From positions 39,989-103,988 of the forward strand of contig CAYTWB010000006.1 in the NCBI GenBank assembly GCA_964441945.1: 64,000 nucleotides of DNA. The letters run 5' to 3'. Below, one piece after another: positions 16,438 to 24,979 of this stretch; position 1 is the stretch's first letter; every line of letters begins with the position of its first letter. Both the position numbers and the translations under genes were made by a program. Under the pieces are notes generated by a model. The model saw nothing but the letters and a program-made list of their open reading frames with translations, ran no database searches and was not told the origin of the DNA. Source of the DNA: JADGQM01 sp964441945. Its GTDB lineage: Bacteria; Desulfobacterota; Syntrophobacteria; Syntrophobacterales; Syntrophobacteraceae.

Positions 16438-17621
16438 GCGCCGTCACACTGCTTGCTTTCCGGCCCCCGTGCCGCTCCCAGCTGGTTCGTGTGTTTACCC
16501 GGAGCGATTCAATCGGAGCTGGATCACAGCCCGGGGCCAGGCAAGCAGTGTGCCGGCGCTCGCTCCGTGGGGCACATTCATCATTCGCAGCACCTCGAAA
16601 GTCCGCTCGCGCTCTCCGGTTATGACCCAGGGAAAGCCGCCCATTCGGTGCACCCCGCCTCCGCCTTCACTCAGCAGGGCCTACCGATCATCCAGTTCGG
16701 CCGGGCAGGCAACACCACCGGGTCTCTGAACAATGTAAGGGATGGCGATGCTCGCATGGACGCCAGGCTTTATTCAGTGCAATGCGGTAGTCCCGAGGGG
16801 GCGTCCCTGCAAGCATCCCTGTTAACTTTATTCCGTGCCCTCCGACAAGAAATCATCGGTGTGCGCGCTGGAGGCTTTGCCTGAACCGCGCGCAGGCATT
16901 TGAGTGGGGGATTCGGCAGCTTCGGTGCGTCTATCCCGCTGCTCGGATTGTCGCGCACTTCAAACCATAAAGGTATACGTCAAAAGCCAATGCATCCATT
17001 GAAGCTCGCGCCGGAAAGGACCCCGGCGCTCACGGGTGGGGGTGCTGCGCAAAAAAGTATTCGGTGCCTCGGGGTCTGAATCCACTCGGCACTGCATACT
17101 TTTTGGTGGGTGGTTGTGCGCGCCGCCGGAGATTGCAGTGAACAAAAACCCCATTGGGCGGCGGCGCGCACGCATGCCGGACCCTTAAAGGTGGGCATGC
17201 AGATTGAAGTGGGTCCCCGCTCTTCGGTGGGCGCGGCATCCTCCCACCAGCGGTCGTCGCGCCAGTGCCGCAGGCTGGGTTGCAAGGCCTTGCCGCAAAA
17301 AGCCGCGGCACGACCTTGCAATTTTGCCAGCCTGCAGCCCTGTCATGCCGCCTCGCAAGGTGGGAGGTCCGCGCTTTCCCACCACACACTACTCGCCCCC
17401 AGTCTACCAGCGGGTCCCCGCCGTCACTCAAGGGGTGGATGGGCTGGGACAAAATCTTCCTTTTTTTGCCGGATAAAGCCTGGCCAAAAAAAGAGTATTT
17501 TCCCCCAGCCCAGCATGGCTCTAAGGCCTCCGGGCACAAAAAGCCGTGCCCGCAGACCTAAGTGCCATGCCCCCTTGACTGACGGCCCGCAACGCGCCCC
17601 GCTGGTGGTGGGAGGGGCCGT
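16438..17621 (+). ncRNA. Candidate large structured RNA (about 1.2 kb, no credible gene)
   Basis: Between 16349 and 17674 no frame looks coding, yet long perfect stems follow one another. Examples: 16438-16456 with 16541-16559 (18 of 19); 16747-16764 with 16800-16817 (16 of 18); 17008-17014 with 17023-17029; 17052-17060 with 17096-17104, holding an inner GTGCC/GGCAC; 17116-17127 with 17160-17171 (12 of 12); 17172-17178 with 17194-17200; 17271-17287 with 17314-17334 (16 pairs) around an inner 6-bp stem; 17440-17448 with 17504-17512 around CTTTTTTTGCC/GGCCAAAAAAAG; 17513-17519 with 17564-17570 around two inner stems; 17582-17588 with 17615-17621. Apical loops AAAAAGCC recur. Strand and ends are inferred from the flanking plus-strand genes. 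Confidence 0.6.
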
Positions 17622-17674
17622 TTGTGTGCAGCATGGTGCCTTGGTGTTCACTCTTTTTTCACGGAGGTGCGGTC

Positions 17675-17986
17675 ATGGTTAAGATTGTGAACAGGCTTTC
17701 GTTCCGTTCAAAGGGGGGCATGCATATCGTTAACATTCGCAGGCCGTTTGTGCTCGGCAATCGCTTCAGGATCGGCAGGGATGGGACCAGGGAAGAAGCC
17801 ATCGAGAAGTACAGGCGCTGGCTCTGGCAGTCCATCCAGGAGCAGGGTGCCGTTTATCGGTTGCTGGCTCAGTTGGCTGAGGTGCACAAGGCTGGCGGGC
17901 ACATTGTACTTGTCTGCTCTTGCAAGCCGTTGCCGTGTCATGGGGATGTCGTTCACCGGGCCATTGAATGGCTTGCGGGTTGTTGA
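17675..17986 (+). CDS. DUF4326-family protein
   Basis: A 103-residue protein with the DUF4326 hallmarks: LGNRFRIGRDGTREEAIEKYRRWL and CSCKPLPCHGD (81-91). The family is frequent in phages and mobile elements and its function is unknown; the Cys/His pattern suggests a metal site. ACGGAGG precedes ATG 17675. It follows the structured RNA region directly and is 11 bp from the SLOG gene. Confidence 0.8.
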   Translation: MVKIVNRLSFRSKGGMHIVNIRRPFVLGNRFRIGRDGTREEAIEKYRRWLWQSIQEQGAVYRLLAQLAEVHKAGGHIVLVCSCKPLPCHGDVVHRAIEWLAGC

Positions 17987-17997
17987 GGAGGTGTGTC

Positions 17998-18600
17998 ATG
18001 TCGGGTCGTTTGGTTGCTGTCGTCGGTTCTCGGGCGCTGCCGGTTTCTTGGGCCAGCCGTGTGTCGGAGGTTGTTCAGGATTTGGTGCGCCACGGCCGTT
18101 CGGTCGGCTCGGGCGGTGCGTTGGGTGCTGATCTTTTCGCGCTCCAGGCACTGCTTCAGCTGGGGGCGGTCAAGGGGGCTCGCGTGTTCCTGCCGGGCTC
18201 GGTTGCTCAGGCCCCGGTTGCTTCGGCCCGCCTGCTTCAGTCGTTTCTTGAGCAGGGCGGAAAGGTTGTTACGGGTTCGGCGGTTCCGGGGTGTTCGCGC
18301 CGGGATTATGTTGCAGCACTCTTCGCCCGGTCTCAGGCGCTTGTTCAGGCCTCAGTCGGCGTTGTTGCCTTCATTGCCGGTCGCTCATCGGGTTCCTGGT
18401 TCACCTGTCAGGCCGCGGCGCGTCTCGGGCGCACGGTCGTCGTCTTTCCGGTCGAGGGGCCGGGGGCGCTCCAGTCGCTCGGGTGCGGTTCCTGGAAGCC
18501 GGTTCGCTGCTGGCCCGGCAGCTGGCGCTGGGTGCCCTCGGTCCCGGCGGGTCAGCGCTGCCGGCACGGCATAACCGTCCAGTGCTGCGCCGGGGTGTAA
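17998..18600 (+). CDS. SLOG/DprA-like Rossmann-fold nucleotide-binding protein
   Basis: A 200-residue protein: VAVVGSRALP, then the SLOG loop GSGGALGAD (37-45) and VVVFPVEGPG. These match the DprA/LOG/TIR-associated SLOG superfamily that binds nucleotides or nucleic acid. GAGGAGG lies before the ATG. Codon choice differs from the neighbours (many GTT, GCT and TCG codons), a sign of separate origin. Roles could be single-strand DNA handling or sensing of a nucleotide signal; the sequence does not decide. Confidence 0.72.
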   Translation: MSGRLVAVVGSRALPVSWASRVSEVVQDLVRHGRSVGSGGALGADLFALQALLQLGAVKGARVFLPGSVAQAPVASARLLQSFLEQGGKVVTGSAVPGCSRRDYVAALFARSQALVQASVGVVAFIAGRSSGSWFTCQAAARLGRTVVVFPVEGPGALQSLGCGSWKPVRCWPGSWRWVPSVPAGQRCRHGITVQCCAGV

Positions 18601-18712
18601 CCCGAGTTTCCCTTGCCGGTGGGAGGTCAAACCGGTCTTTTCCGTGAGGCGTAGAGTGCACGCATTTGAAGCGCCTAACGGTCCATTCCTTCTTCACTCC
18701 TGAAAAACCCTT

Positions 18713-18739
18713 TGCCGCGCCGATAAAGCCGGCGCGGCA
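18713..18739 (+). terminator. Terminator-like hairpin after the SLOG gene
   Basis: TGCCGCGCCG and CGGCGCGGCA form a perfect 10-bp stem with loop ATAAAGC, followed by TTTCATTC. The T run is short, so termination may be partial. Confidence 0.55.
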
Positions 18740-18799
18740 TTTCATTCCTGTCTGCCATTTATGAGTCTATTCCGGCTTTGCCGAAGAAAGGAGGCTGTC

Positions 18800-19819
18800 A
18801 TGTATCCCGGTTTGTCACCATCGATTCACTTCTGGCCCGACTATTCCGTTGACTGTGCCTCGGTTGAGGCGGGTTTTACGGTTGAAAGCGATCATCGGCC
18901 GCGCTTTTCCAGACAGCTGGATCGCCAGGTTTGGGAAGGCATTCCAAGAGAGATGCGCGAGGTCGTTGCTTCCCACGATGTCGGCGATATCTGTCCCAGG
19001 CACTTGCGCCCCGAGCTCATTGCGGTCAAAGCCCGGTGCACTCGCCGCGAGGCGGTTCAGATCGCCGATGCCCTGGCGGTCCTCGATGCCGATGAGCGGG
19101 TTGCAGCCGAGATTTTCCGATGGGTCCGACATCGAGGGGTGGAAGCGACCCTCAAATATCTGCACAAGTTTCTCGTTGCTGTTGCGGAAGTGGACTCGGA
19201 AACCCCCGACGATTTTTTGGACATTTCGACCGCAAAGCTTCGCGAGTACGCCAAGGCGCGGGGGGAACCGCCCAGGGTCAACTCAGCCCGGCATCACGTC
19301 GTTGCCGCGGTGCATCGCGCCGATGAGCGCCTTATCGATCACACTGAGCCCGAAACGATCGGGTACCACAAGCTCGGCGAGTGCAGCGACGAGTGCGGCG
19401 ATGATGACTGGGTCTCCCACCAGCCGTCCTGGTTCCAAACGCTGCTTGCCAAAGTCAAGGACTGCAAGACCGCCGAGGACCTCAAGGAAATCGGCAAGGC
19501 GGTTTTCGCCTCGAATGTCACGGGGGATCGCGCGAGTGTCTTCTGGTCCTTCTACAACATCCGGAAGCGCTACCTGGAATCCCGGCTGCATTTGTCACGG
19601 GCAACACGCGACTTCATCCGCCGCATCCGCTCTGCCGGCCAGTCGCGGCTCGGCACTCTCGGTCGCAACCTCTACAAACTGCAGTGTGGGCTCATGAAAG
19701 GACCGGCATTTCGTTCCCATGAATGGTCGGCTATCTGGGGGGCATATCGCGAGGCAAAGGAGAAGTTCACGATCCCCGCTGCACAACCCTCCGAAGAATC
19801 ACATCAGGATGCGGCATGA
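18800..19819 (+). CDS. Hypothetical protein, 339 residues
   Basis: A soluble protein with mixed helical composition, rich in Arg, Ala, Asp and His, for example YHKLGECSDECGDDDWVSHQPSW with three close Cys/His. AAAGGAGG precedes ATG 18800, a very strong ribosome-binding site. No domain recognised. It lies after a terminator-like hairpin and before a small basic gene, so it probably starts a new transcript. Confidence 0.65.
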   Translation: MYPGLSPSIHFWPDYSVDCASVEAGFTVESDHRPRFSRQLDRQVWEGIPREMREVVASHDVGDICPRHLRPELIAVKARCTRREAVQIADALAVLDADERVAAEIFRWVRHRGVEATLKYLHKFLVAVAEVDSETPDDFLDISTAKLREYAKARGEPPRVNSARHHVVAAVHRADERLIDHTEPETIGYHKLGECSDECGDDDWVSHQPSWFQTLLAKVKDCKTAEDLKEIGKAVFASNVTGDRASVFWSFYNIRKRYLESRLHLSRATRDFIRRIRSAGQSRLGTLGRNLYKLQCGLMKGPAFRSHEWSAIWGAYREAKEKFTIPAAQPSEESHQDAA

Positions 19820-19848
19820 GAATGCAGTCTGGCTCAAAGGAGGCAGCC

Positions 19849-20028
19849 ATGAGAGCTTACCTTCAGCACAAACTGAATGTTCTTCACGTCTATGCGAGGC
19901 TGTCTCCTCTGCTAGGCAGGCGGCTTGCCCGCCAGGTCGCAGCCCGTTGGGAACGCACCGGGCTCTATGGCCTTCTTTACGCCAGGTCCATCTGGGGCCG
20001 GGGAGCAAGACGCTCCACCGCTACGTAG
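19849..20028 (+). CDS. Small basic hypothetical protein (59 residues)
   Basis: ATG 19849 follows a perfect AAAGGAGG at a good distance. The product is strongly basic (RLSPLLGRRLARQVAARWERTG) and might be an amphipathic helix or nucleic-acid binder. It ends 12 bp before a strong terminator. No family recognised. Confidence 0.5.
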   Translation: MRAYLQHKLNVLHVYARLSPLLGRRLARQVAARWERTGLYGLLYARSIWGRGARRSTAT

Positions 20029-20039
20029 TCCGAAGCGAT

Positions 20040-20080
20040 GGAGTCGGATGGCTTTGTGTCATCCGGCTCCCCCTTTTTTT
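20040..20080 (+). terminator. Rho-independent terminator
   Basis: GGAGTCGGATG (20040-20050) pairs with CATCCGGCTCC (20060-20070) at 10 of 11 positions, and a run of seven T follows at 20074-20080. It closes the transcript containing the two preceding genes. Confidence 0.8.
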
Positions 20081-20117
20081 GTGCTTCTCCAAATCGATTC
20101 ATTGCAGCTCGAAAAGT

Positions 20118-20138
20118 GGTGGCGGGTTTTCCGCCACC
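20118..20138. other. Isolated hairpin in the 20.03-20.30 kb gap
   Basis: GGTGGCGG and CCGCCACC form a perfect 8-bp stem with loop GTTTT. A weaker GGTGG/CCACC hairpin follows about 30 bp later. The 270-bp gap holds no gene that I can support. Confidence 0.4.
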
Positions 20139-20298
20139 CGGGGCGCTCCGCGACTCAGCAGAATCGGTGGTGGCACGTTTCCACCAGGCAAAGGTATCTC
20201 AGAGTAAATTCCACGCTGAATACACCGTTCCTGTCACGGCACGCTCGCTGCCAAAAAGAATCTGGTTTCTGTCTGTCTCTTGTGAAAGGAGGTTGCTT

Positions 20299-20421
20299 AT
20301 GAATGCTCAAATCGCCGTAGTTCTCATGCTTGTCGTTATTCTCGCTCTTCTTCGTCTGGCCGGGTCAATCAAGCCTCTCCCCGCTCCATCGCCCCCCAGG
20401 TTGACTTTCAAGGAGACCTGA
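20299..20421 (+). CDS. Small single-span membrane protein (40 residues)
   Basis: GAAAGGAGG precedes the ATG at a good distance. Residues about 4-22 (IAVVLMLVVILALLRLAGS) form one membrane helix, followed by a Pro-rich tail. Function unknown. Small membrane proteins in phages can act as spanins, antiholins or superinfection factors, but nothing points to one of these. Confidence 0.55.
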   Translation: MNAQIAVVLMLVVILALLRLAGSIKPLPAPSPPRLTFKET

Positions 20422-20585
20422 CAACGGCAACCCCGTCCCGACTGGTGTCGGGAGTTCTATGAAGACCTCGAACACGGAAGGAGGTGCAAAGCCGGAACAG
20501 AATAACAAGGCCAACCAGCCAATCTCCATAAGCCTCACCACAATCACGAACCCGTGTTTCACAAACCCAAACGAAAGGAAAACCG

Positions 20586-20912
20586 ATGAAACGAATCGCT
20601 GCACTCGCACTGGTCATCTCCCTGCTCATCCCGGCCATCGCCCTGGCCGAGGATGTCTTGATCAATACCAGGGCAAACAAGGTCCTGGCGGACAAGATCG
20701 ACAAGAACGGGAATCCCTTCACCGTCATTTTCATCCAGGAAGAGAGAACTCTGAGCGGCGTCGCCTACACGGCTGAAACCCCGGTCTTTGCCATGGGACC
20801 CGCGAAAGATGAAGCCGCCAAGGTCACCGCGGGTGAACCCTTCAAGGCCATTGTTTCGAAAAGATCGGTCAATGGCGACGTGACCTACACGCTCCGCAAG
20901 GTGATCAAATGA
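20586..20912 (+). CDS. Small exported hypothetical protein
   Basis: A 108-residue protein with a classical signal peptide (MKRIAALALVISLLIPAIALA, cut before ED). The mature part is a small beta-rich domain (DVLINTRANKVLADKIDKNG, FTVIFIQEERTLSGV). The last base of its stop overlaps the next ATG (ATGA), so both proteins are made together and may interact at the membrane. No family recognised. Confidence 0.65.
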   Translation: MKRIAALALVISLLIPAIALAEDVLINTRANKVLADKIDKNGNPFTVIFIQEERTLSGVAYTAETPVFAMGPAKDEAAKVTAGEPFKAIVSKRSVNGDVTYTLRKVIK

Positions 20913-21460
20913 TCGGGAGGCTCCGCCTGACCCGGCTGAGGATCGAGAGGAGAGGAAAGGCCATTCTCTCGGTCCTCGCCATCTATATCTCGGTGACTGG
21001 TCTGGTCACCTTTTCGCTCTTCATCCTCGAAGAGTCGCTTCAAACGGCGATGTTTGGGACCTGGCCGGCCCAGGATGCCAAAGACTGGGAGCTGGTTCGC
21101 TTCGGCTGTGATCGCATGCGCGACGCCAACAGACTGCTGAAAGCGATCAACTACTCTCTCGGCTGGATTCAGCCCGTGGCGTTTCTCGCCTACAAGGACT
21201 TCTCGGAATCAGCGGATTCCTACATCCAGGGCCTCGAAGCCAGGGTTTTTGCCAACGCTCCCGGGGTCTTTAAGGGAAGAACCATGACCTTTGCCTTTAC
21301 CCCTCAGACAATCGTTGAAACTCCGGATGGGCTCTTTGCCCACATCAATCACCGCGTGAGATTCCTCTCCACCGTGAGGCTTCCAGTCGGTCGATCCCGG
21401 CGCGTAACCGGGACCGTCTCCGATGAGGGCGACCAGGTCGTTGTCCGGGAAACTCCGTGA
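20909..21460 (+). CDS. Membrane-anchored hypothetical protein
   Basis: A 183-residue protein with a basic N-terminus, one membrane helix (about residues 18-42: ILSVLAIYISVTGLVTFSLF) and an extracytoplasmic domain. Coupled by ATGA to the exported 108-residue protein. No family recognised; an envelope pair of this kind could alter the cell surface, which is a guess from topology only. Confidence 0.6.
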   Translation: MIGRLRLTRLRIERRGKAILSVLAIYISVTGLVTFSLFILEESLQTAMFGTWPAQDAKDWELVRFGCDRMRDANRLLKAINYSLGWIQPVAFLAYKDFSESADSYIQGLEARVFANAPGVFKGRTMTFAFTPQTIVETPDGLFAHINHRVRFLSTVRLPVGRSRRVTGTVSDEGDQVVVRETP

Positions 21461-21470
21461 GGGGAAGAAC

Positions 21471-21560
21471 AAAAGCGAATATCGAATATCGAACAAGGAA
21501 TTTCCAATGATGAAGTGGGCCGGTTTTCCTTCGATATTCTGCGGTTCGATATTCGCTTTT
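21471..21560. repeat. Dispersed inverted-repeat element and simple repeat
   Basis: AAAAGCGAATATCGAA (21471-21486) and TTCGATATTCGCTTTT (21545-21560) are a perfect 16-bp inverted repeat, with inner stem sequences. It looks like a member of the A+T-rich dispersed repeats of deltaproteobacterial genomes. The rest of this 412-bp gap (21461-21872) holds a GGTTCTT-type simple repeat near 21696-21742 and no gene. Confidence 0.6.
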
Positions 21561-21872
21561 CGATTGAAATTCAATCATCGTCTATCGATTGTGAACCAGT
21601 TTATGCGATTGCGTACCCTCCCTTCGGCGCGAGTTGTGCGGCTAGAGCGACCGGAGGTTGAGCTCCCCGCCGCCGAAAGCCGGGATGTGGAAACGTTCCT
21701 GGTTCTTCGTTCTTGGTTCTTGGTTCCTCGTTCTTGCTTGCTATTGGGACAGAGAACAAGAAACCGGACATGAAGCACCTGGAACGAAGCTCGCTCCACG
21801 GGAAGGACCCGGCAAGGGCAGCCAGAGGGGCGCGATGGCTCTGTAGAAGAAAACTTATGACAGGAGGGCACT

Positions 21873-22358
21873 ATGCTCAACACGGTATCGGTCATCGGCA
21901 ACCTGGGTCAGGACCCGGACCTGCGCTACACGCAGCAGGGCCTGGCCATCGCAAACCTCAATATCGCCGTCTCGGAACACTTCAAGGACGGCAACGGCGA
22001 AGCTCAGAAGCGCACCCACTGGTTTCGAGCGACCGCTTTCGGCCGGACCGCCGAGGTCGCGGGCGAGTACCTGAGGAAGGGCTCCAAAGTCGGCATCTCG
22101 GGCCAGCTCGTTCAGCGCACCTGGCAGGATGATCAGGGGAACAATCGGAGTGCCGTCGAAATCAGGATCAACCAGCTGGAGCTCATCGGCGGAAACGGCA
22201 ACTCGAACCAGCAGAACAGCGATGCCCAGGAGCCTGCCCGCCGACAGCCGCAAGACCAGCCGCCGCCGGCCGGCCAGAGGCAATCGCATGGCGGTCCGCA
22301 TCAAGGCCCTCCCGATTCCGATCCTCCATTCGATCCAGCTGCCGACATTCCGTTTTAG
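21873..22358 (+). CDS. ssb: Single-stranded DNA-binding protein
   Basis: A 161-residue SSB: OB fold (MLNTVSVIGNLGQDPDLRYT, THWFRATAFGRTAEVAGEYLRKG, VEIRINQLELIG), a Gln/Pro-rich linker and the acidic tip ending DIPF that recruits partner proteins. AGGAGG precedes the ATG. As a second SSB carried by an element it probably serves the Sak4-like recombinase and the replication genes. Confidence 0.93.
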   Translation: MLNTVSVIGNLGQDPDLRYTQQGLAIANLNIAVSEHFKDGNGEAQKRTHWFRATAFGRTAEVAGEYLRKGSKVGISGQLVQRTWQDDQGNNRSAVEIRINQLELIGGNGNSNQQNSDAQEPARRQPQDQPPPAGQRQSHGGPHQGPPDSDPPFDPAADIPF

Positions 22359-22384
22359 AGAACACCAGCTCATCGCGCGGAGTC

Positions 22385-22418
22385 GCCCCGGTGGTGGCGC
22401 TTTTTGCACCACCGGGGC
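22385..22418 (+). terminator. Strong hairpin after ssb
   Basis: GCCCCGGTGGTG (22385-22396) and CACCACCGGGGC (22407-22418) form a perfect 12-bp stem. No T run follows, so it may stabilise or attenuate the transcript rather than end it. Confidence 0.5.
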
Positions 22419-22466
22419 CATCCAGCCCCGGCCCGCCACCACCCTATCCTCGGAAGGAATCGAACC

Positions 22467-22685
22467 ATGGCCTATACGCCTCAACTCTCCCGGGAAGAAT
22501 CCGCCATTTTGCGCCGTCTGGCGTGGGCGATTGGAAGGCCGATGACCACAACCCTGACCCGGTTGATGCAGGTCATGGCCGCCCATGCCAACCCCGCCCA
22601 TGTCTGCCCTCATTGCAAAGATCGAAGCATCTGTAAGCAGTGCCCCTTCAACAGAAAGGTGAACCATGTTGAGTCCATATCTTAG
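22467..22685 (+). CDS. Small protein with a C-terminal zinc knuckle
   Basis: A 72-residue protein ending in a four-Cys cluster (CPHCKDRSICKQCPF), likely to bind zinc, after a helical part (REESAILRRLAWAIGRP). GGAAGGA precedes ATG 22467. It overlaps the AAA ATPase gene by 20 bp, so the two may act together. Confidence 0.65.
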   Translation: MAYTPQLSREESAILRRLAWAIGRPMTTTLTRLMQVMAAHANPAHVCPHCKDRSICKQCPFNRKVNHVESIS

Positions 22686-24105
22686 GGCCGGATATCCGGC
22701 CATCTGTCTGCTCACCCAGGAACCTCATTGCGCGGAAGAGGCTGCTGTCTGCGACGGCTGGAATTTTTTCGCCTGGGATTGTCTGAAAGGCTTTCGTGAG
22801 GCGGGAAAGCCCAAGCCTGTCGATGAAATCAGAGACCCGGTCGAAGCCGTGAACTGGCTCGATAGAAAACGGGATACCGTGCTCCTTGCGCACAACCTGC
22901 ATCTTTTCCTGGAAATTCCCGAAGTCGTTCAGGCCATCCAGAACGGGGTTCTCGCCTGGAAGGCCCAGGGCTGCAGCCTGGTCATGATCGCGCCGTTGGC
23001 GCAGCTACGGCCGGAAATCGAGAAGCTCTTCCACGTCATCGATCTGCCGCTCCCAAACGAATCGGAGCTCTTTGCCATGCAGGAAGATCTTGCCAGAGGG
23101 GCCAGCGTCCTGGACCCGAGCGGGAAGGAGGTTCAGATGGCGACCGACCTGGCCAGCGCCAGGGCTGCACGGGGGCTCACCGAGTTCGAAGCCGAGACCG
23201 CCTTTGCGCTCTCGCTCGTTCGTGAAGGGAGGTTCAGCCACCGGGTGATTGCCGAGGTCAAGGGACAGATGATTCGAAAAAGCGGGCTCATGGAGTTCTG
23301 GGAGCCTGCGGACATCGCCGACGTGGGTGGGCTGGAAAACCTCAAGGCCTACATCCGGAACCGGGCGGCCGCCTTTGAGTCCGGAAACGAGCATCTTCCA
23401 AGACCGAAAGGGATCCTGCTTGTGGGCATCCCTGGGACCGGGAAATCGCTCAGCTGCAAGGCCACGGCGTCGCTTCTCGGCTGGCCGCTCATCCGCCTCG
23501 ATATCGGGGCGCTCAAGCATTCGCTGGTTGGAGAATCCGAGCGGCGCATGCGCGAGGCCACTCGGGTGATCGAGGCCTTCGGGGAAGCGATCATCTGGCT
23601 CGATGAGGTCGAAAAGGCCTTCGCCGGGAGCCAGTCGAGCGGGCAGACCGATGCCGGCACAACGGCTTCGATGCTTGGCCACTTCCTGACCTTCATGCAG
23701 GAGACCAGTGCCCCGATCCTGGTCATGGCCACCGCCAACAACATCAGCCAGCTGCCTCCCGAGTTCGTTCGTGCCGGGCGCTTCGATGCGCTATTCTTTG
23801 TCGACCTGCCTACAATCACCGAGCGGCGGGAGATCATCAGGATCATGAACCGAAAGTACCGCTCAACGATCCCCGAGGATGCGGCGGTCATGGCCCTCGA
23901 TGGATTCACCGGCGCCGAAATCGAACAGATCGCGAAGGATTCGCTCTTCGACGGGCTCGATGAAGCGATGAAAAACATCGTGCCGCTCTCCCGGACCACA
24001 AAAGAGCAGGTGAACGCCCTCCGCGAGTGGGCCAGGACCCGGGCGCGGGCGGCAAATCTCCCCGAATCCCTGCCGACCGAAATCCGAAAGGTCAAACTGG
24101 CATAA
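22666..24105 (+). CDS. Ycf46-like AAA ATPase
   Basis: A 479-residue protein. The N-terminal half is a degenerate first domain; the second half is a full AAA module with Walker A GIPGTGKS (254-261), Walker B IIWLDEVEK (310-318), sensor MATANNISQLPPEFVRAGRFD with the arginine fingers. This is the layout of the chloroplast and cyanobacterial Ycf46 family. DUF1257 (Ycf35-like) and DUF2997 genes follow within 2 kb, the known companions of Ycf46. The activity is unknown; remodelling of a protein complex is likely. Confidence 0.85.
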   Translation: MLSPYLRAGYPAICLLTQEPHCAEEAAVCDGWNFFAWDCLKGFREAGKPKPVDEIRDPVEAVNWLDRKRDTVLLAHNLHLFLEIPEVVQAIQNGVLAWKAQGCSLVMIAPLAQLRPEIEKLFHVIDLPLPNESELFAMQEDLARGASVLDPSGKEVQMATDLASARAARGLTEFEAETAFALSLVREGRFSHRVIAEVKGQMIRKSGLMEFWEPADIADVGGLENLKAYIRNRAAAFESGNEHLPRPKGILLVGIPGTGKSLSCKATASLLGWPLIRLDIGALKHSLVGESERRMREATRVIEAFGEAIIWLDEVEKAFAGSQSSGQTDAGTTASMLGHFLTFMQETSAPILVMATANNISQLPPEFVRAGRFDALFFVDLPTITERREIIRIMNRKYRSTIPEDAAVMALDGFTGAEIEQIAKDSLFDGLDEAMKNIVPLSRTTKEQVNALREWARTRARAANLPESLPTEIRKVKLA

Positions 24106-24115
24106 GGAGGACCCC

Positions 24116-24322
24116 ATGACCAAAATGACCCCATTGGAACGAAGTCTTCTCGAAGACCTGGAAGGGCTTCTTGAAGAGATCATTGACGCCGAGCAGCATT
24201 GCAATCCTGAAACATCGAATGTCTACCTCTCCATCCTGGTCCTTTGCAGAAAGGTCCTCACCATCAACGCCCGCTTTGGTCGACCGACCTCTTCCGCCGT
24301 CAAAGCGGTAGCCTCGCTGTGA
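24116..24322 (+). CDS. Small helical hypothetical protein (68 residues)
   Basis: Starts 10 bp after the AAA ATPase gene with GGAGG before the ATG. The acidic first half (LERSLLEDLEGLLEEIIDAEQ) is probably a long helix. No family recognised; position suggests a cofactor of the ATPase module. Confidence 0.6.
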   Translation: MTKMTPLERSLLEDLEGLLEEIIDAEQHCNPETSNVYLSILVLCRKVLTINARFGRPTSSAVKAVASL

Positions 24323-24370
24323 TCCGATTTCTGTCTGTCACTCGTGCTTTTGGAGGTAGAAGGAGCTCCC

Positions 24371-24622
24371 ATGCACACTCTTATCCCACCGAGGTCCCTG
24401 ATCCGCCGGGCCATGAAGTATGAATCCTCAAACACCGCCTTTGCCTTCGGTATTCTCGACGGGCATTACAGAATTCATGGTATTCCGCTCAGGCTGCACA
24501 TCGAAGCCCTTTACCAAGTCTATCTGACCGAACACTTCCGGACATACCGGCAATCCAGTTTTGCCGAATTCGACAGGCGTATCCAGGAGCGACAACAACA
24601 TCAAAAGGAGGACATTTCATGA
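24371..24622 (+). CDS. Hypothetical protein (83 residues)
   Basis: AAGGAG precedes ATG 24371. The product is mixed in character (SNTAFAFGILDGHYRIHGIPL) with a charged tail. ATGA links it to the next small gene. No family recognised. Confidence 0.6.
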   Translation: MHTLIPPRSLIRRAMKYESSNTAFAFGILDGHYRIHGIPLRLHIEALYQVYLTEHFRTYRQSSFAEFDRRIQERQQHQKEDIS

Positions 24623-24822
24623 TTTTCGTTGCGTTCGATCTTCGCCAAATTCTCGTGCCCGGCAGGTATGAACCCCCCGCCTGCGGGCTGAGAATCGTTG
24701 AAGCGAGAAACCTCGAGGACGCCAAGGCCTTCATGCGGAAGTACTACCCGGGCCACTGGGCCATCATCCCCAAGAGGACCTACGACCAAGGGGTGGTCAA
24801 TCCGGTGGAAAGCAGGCGATAG
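24619..24822 (+). CDS. Hypothetical protein (67 residues)
   Basis: Translationally coupled (ATGA) to the gene before, with AAAGGAGG upstream. Contains AKAFMRKYYPGHWAIIPKRTY. Its last codons and stop (CGATAG) already belong to the heptamer repeat that follows, so the natural C-terminus may have been changed by the repeat. Confidence 0.6.
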   Translation: MIFVAFDLRQILVPGRYEPPACGLRIVEARNLEDAKAFMRKYYPGHWAIIPKRTYDQGVVNPVESRR

Positions 24823-24963
24823 GCTCTAGGCAATGGGCAATAGGCGATCGGCAATAGGCAATGGGTGATAGGTGATGGGCAATGGCAATGGCAATGGCAA
24901 AGAGCTCGAGCATAGGTGGGAAAACCCGCAACCCATAGCCCATAGCCCATAGCCTATCGCCTT
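24823..24963. repeat. Heptamer repeat array with opposed arms (copy 1)
   Basis: About 70 bp of units such as AATAGGC, GATAGGC and AATGGGC are followed, after a short unrelated spacer, by complementary units (GCCCATAGCCCATAGCC, 24931-24962). The two arms can fold into a large hairpin. The same sequence type recurs in the gaps at 26.9 and 27.9 kb. Confidence 0.8.
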
Positions 24964-24979
24964 TCTTGTGGAGGGAAGC

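Noticed and set aside
16333..16884. Plus-strand frames of up to 190 codons in the 16.3-17.7 kb region
   Set aside because: Composition is Pro-, Arg- and Ser-rich in every frame, starts lack ribosome-binding sites, and the DNA is explained better by paired stems.
20459..20776. Frame overlapping the exported 108-residue protein
   Set aside because: It has no good ribosome-binding site and runs through a gene with a clear signal peptide.
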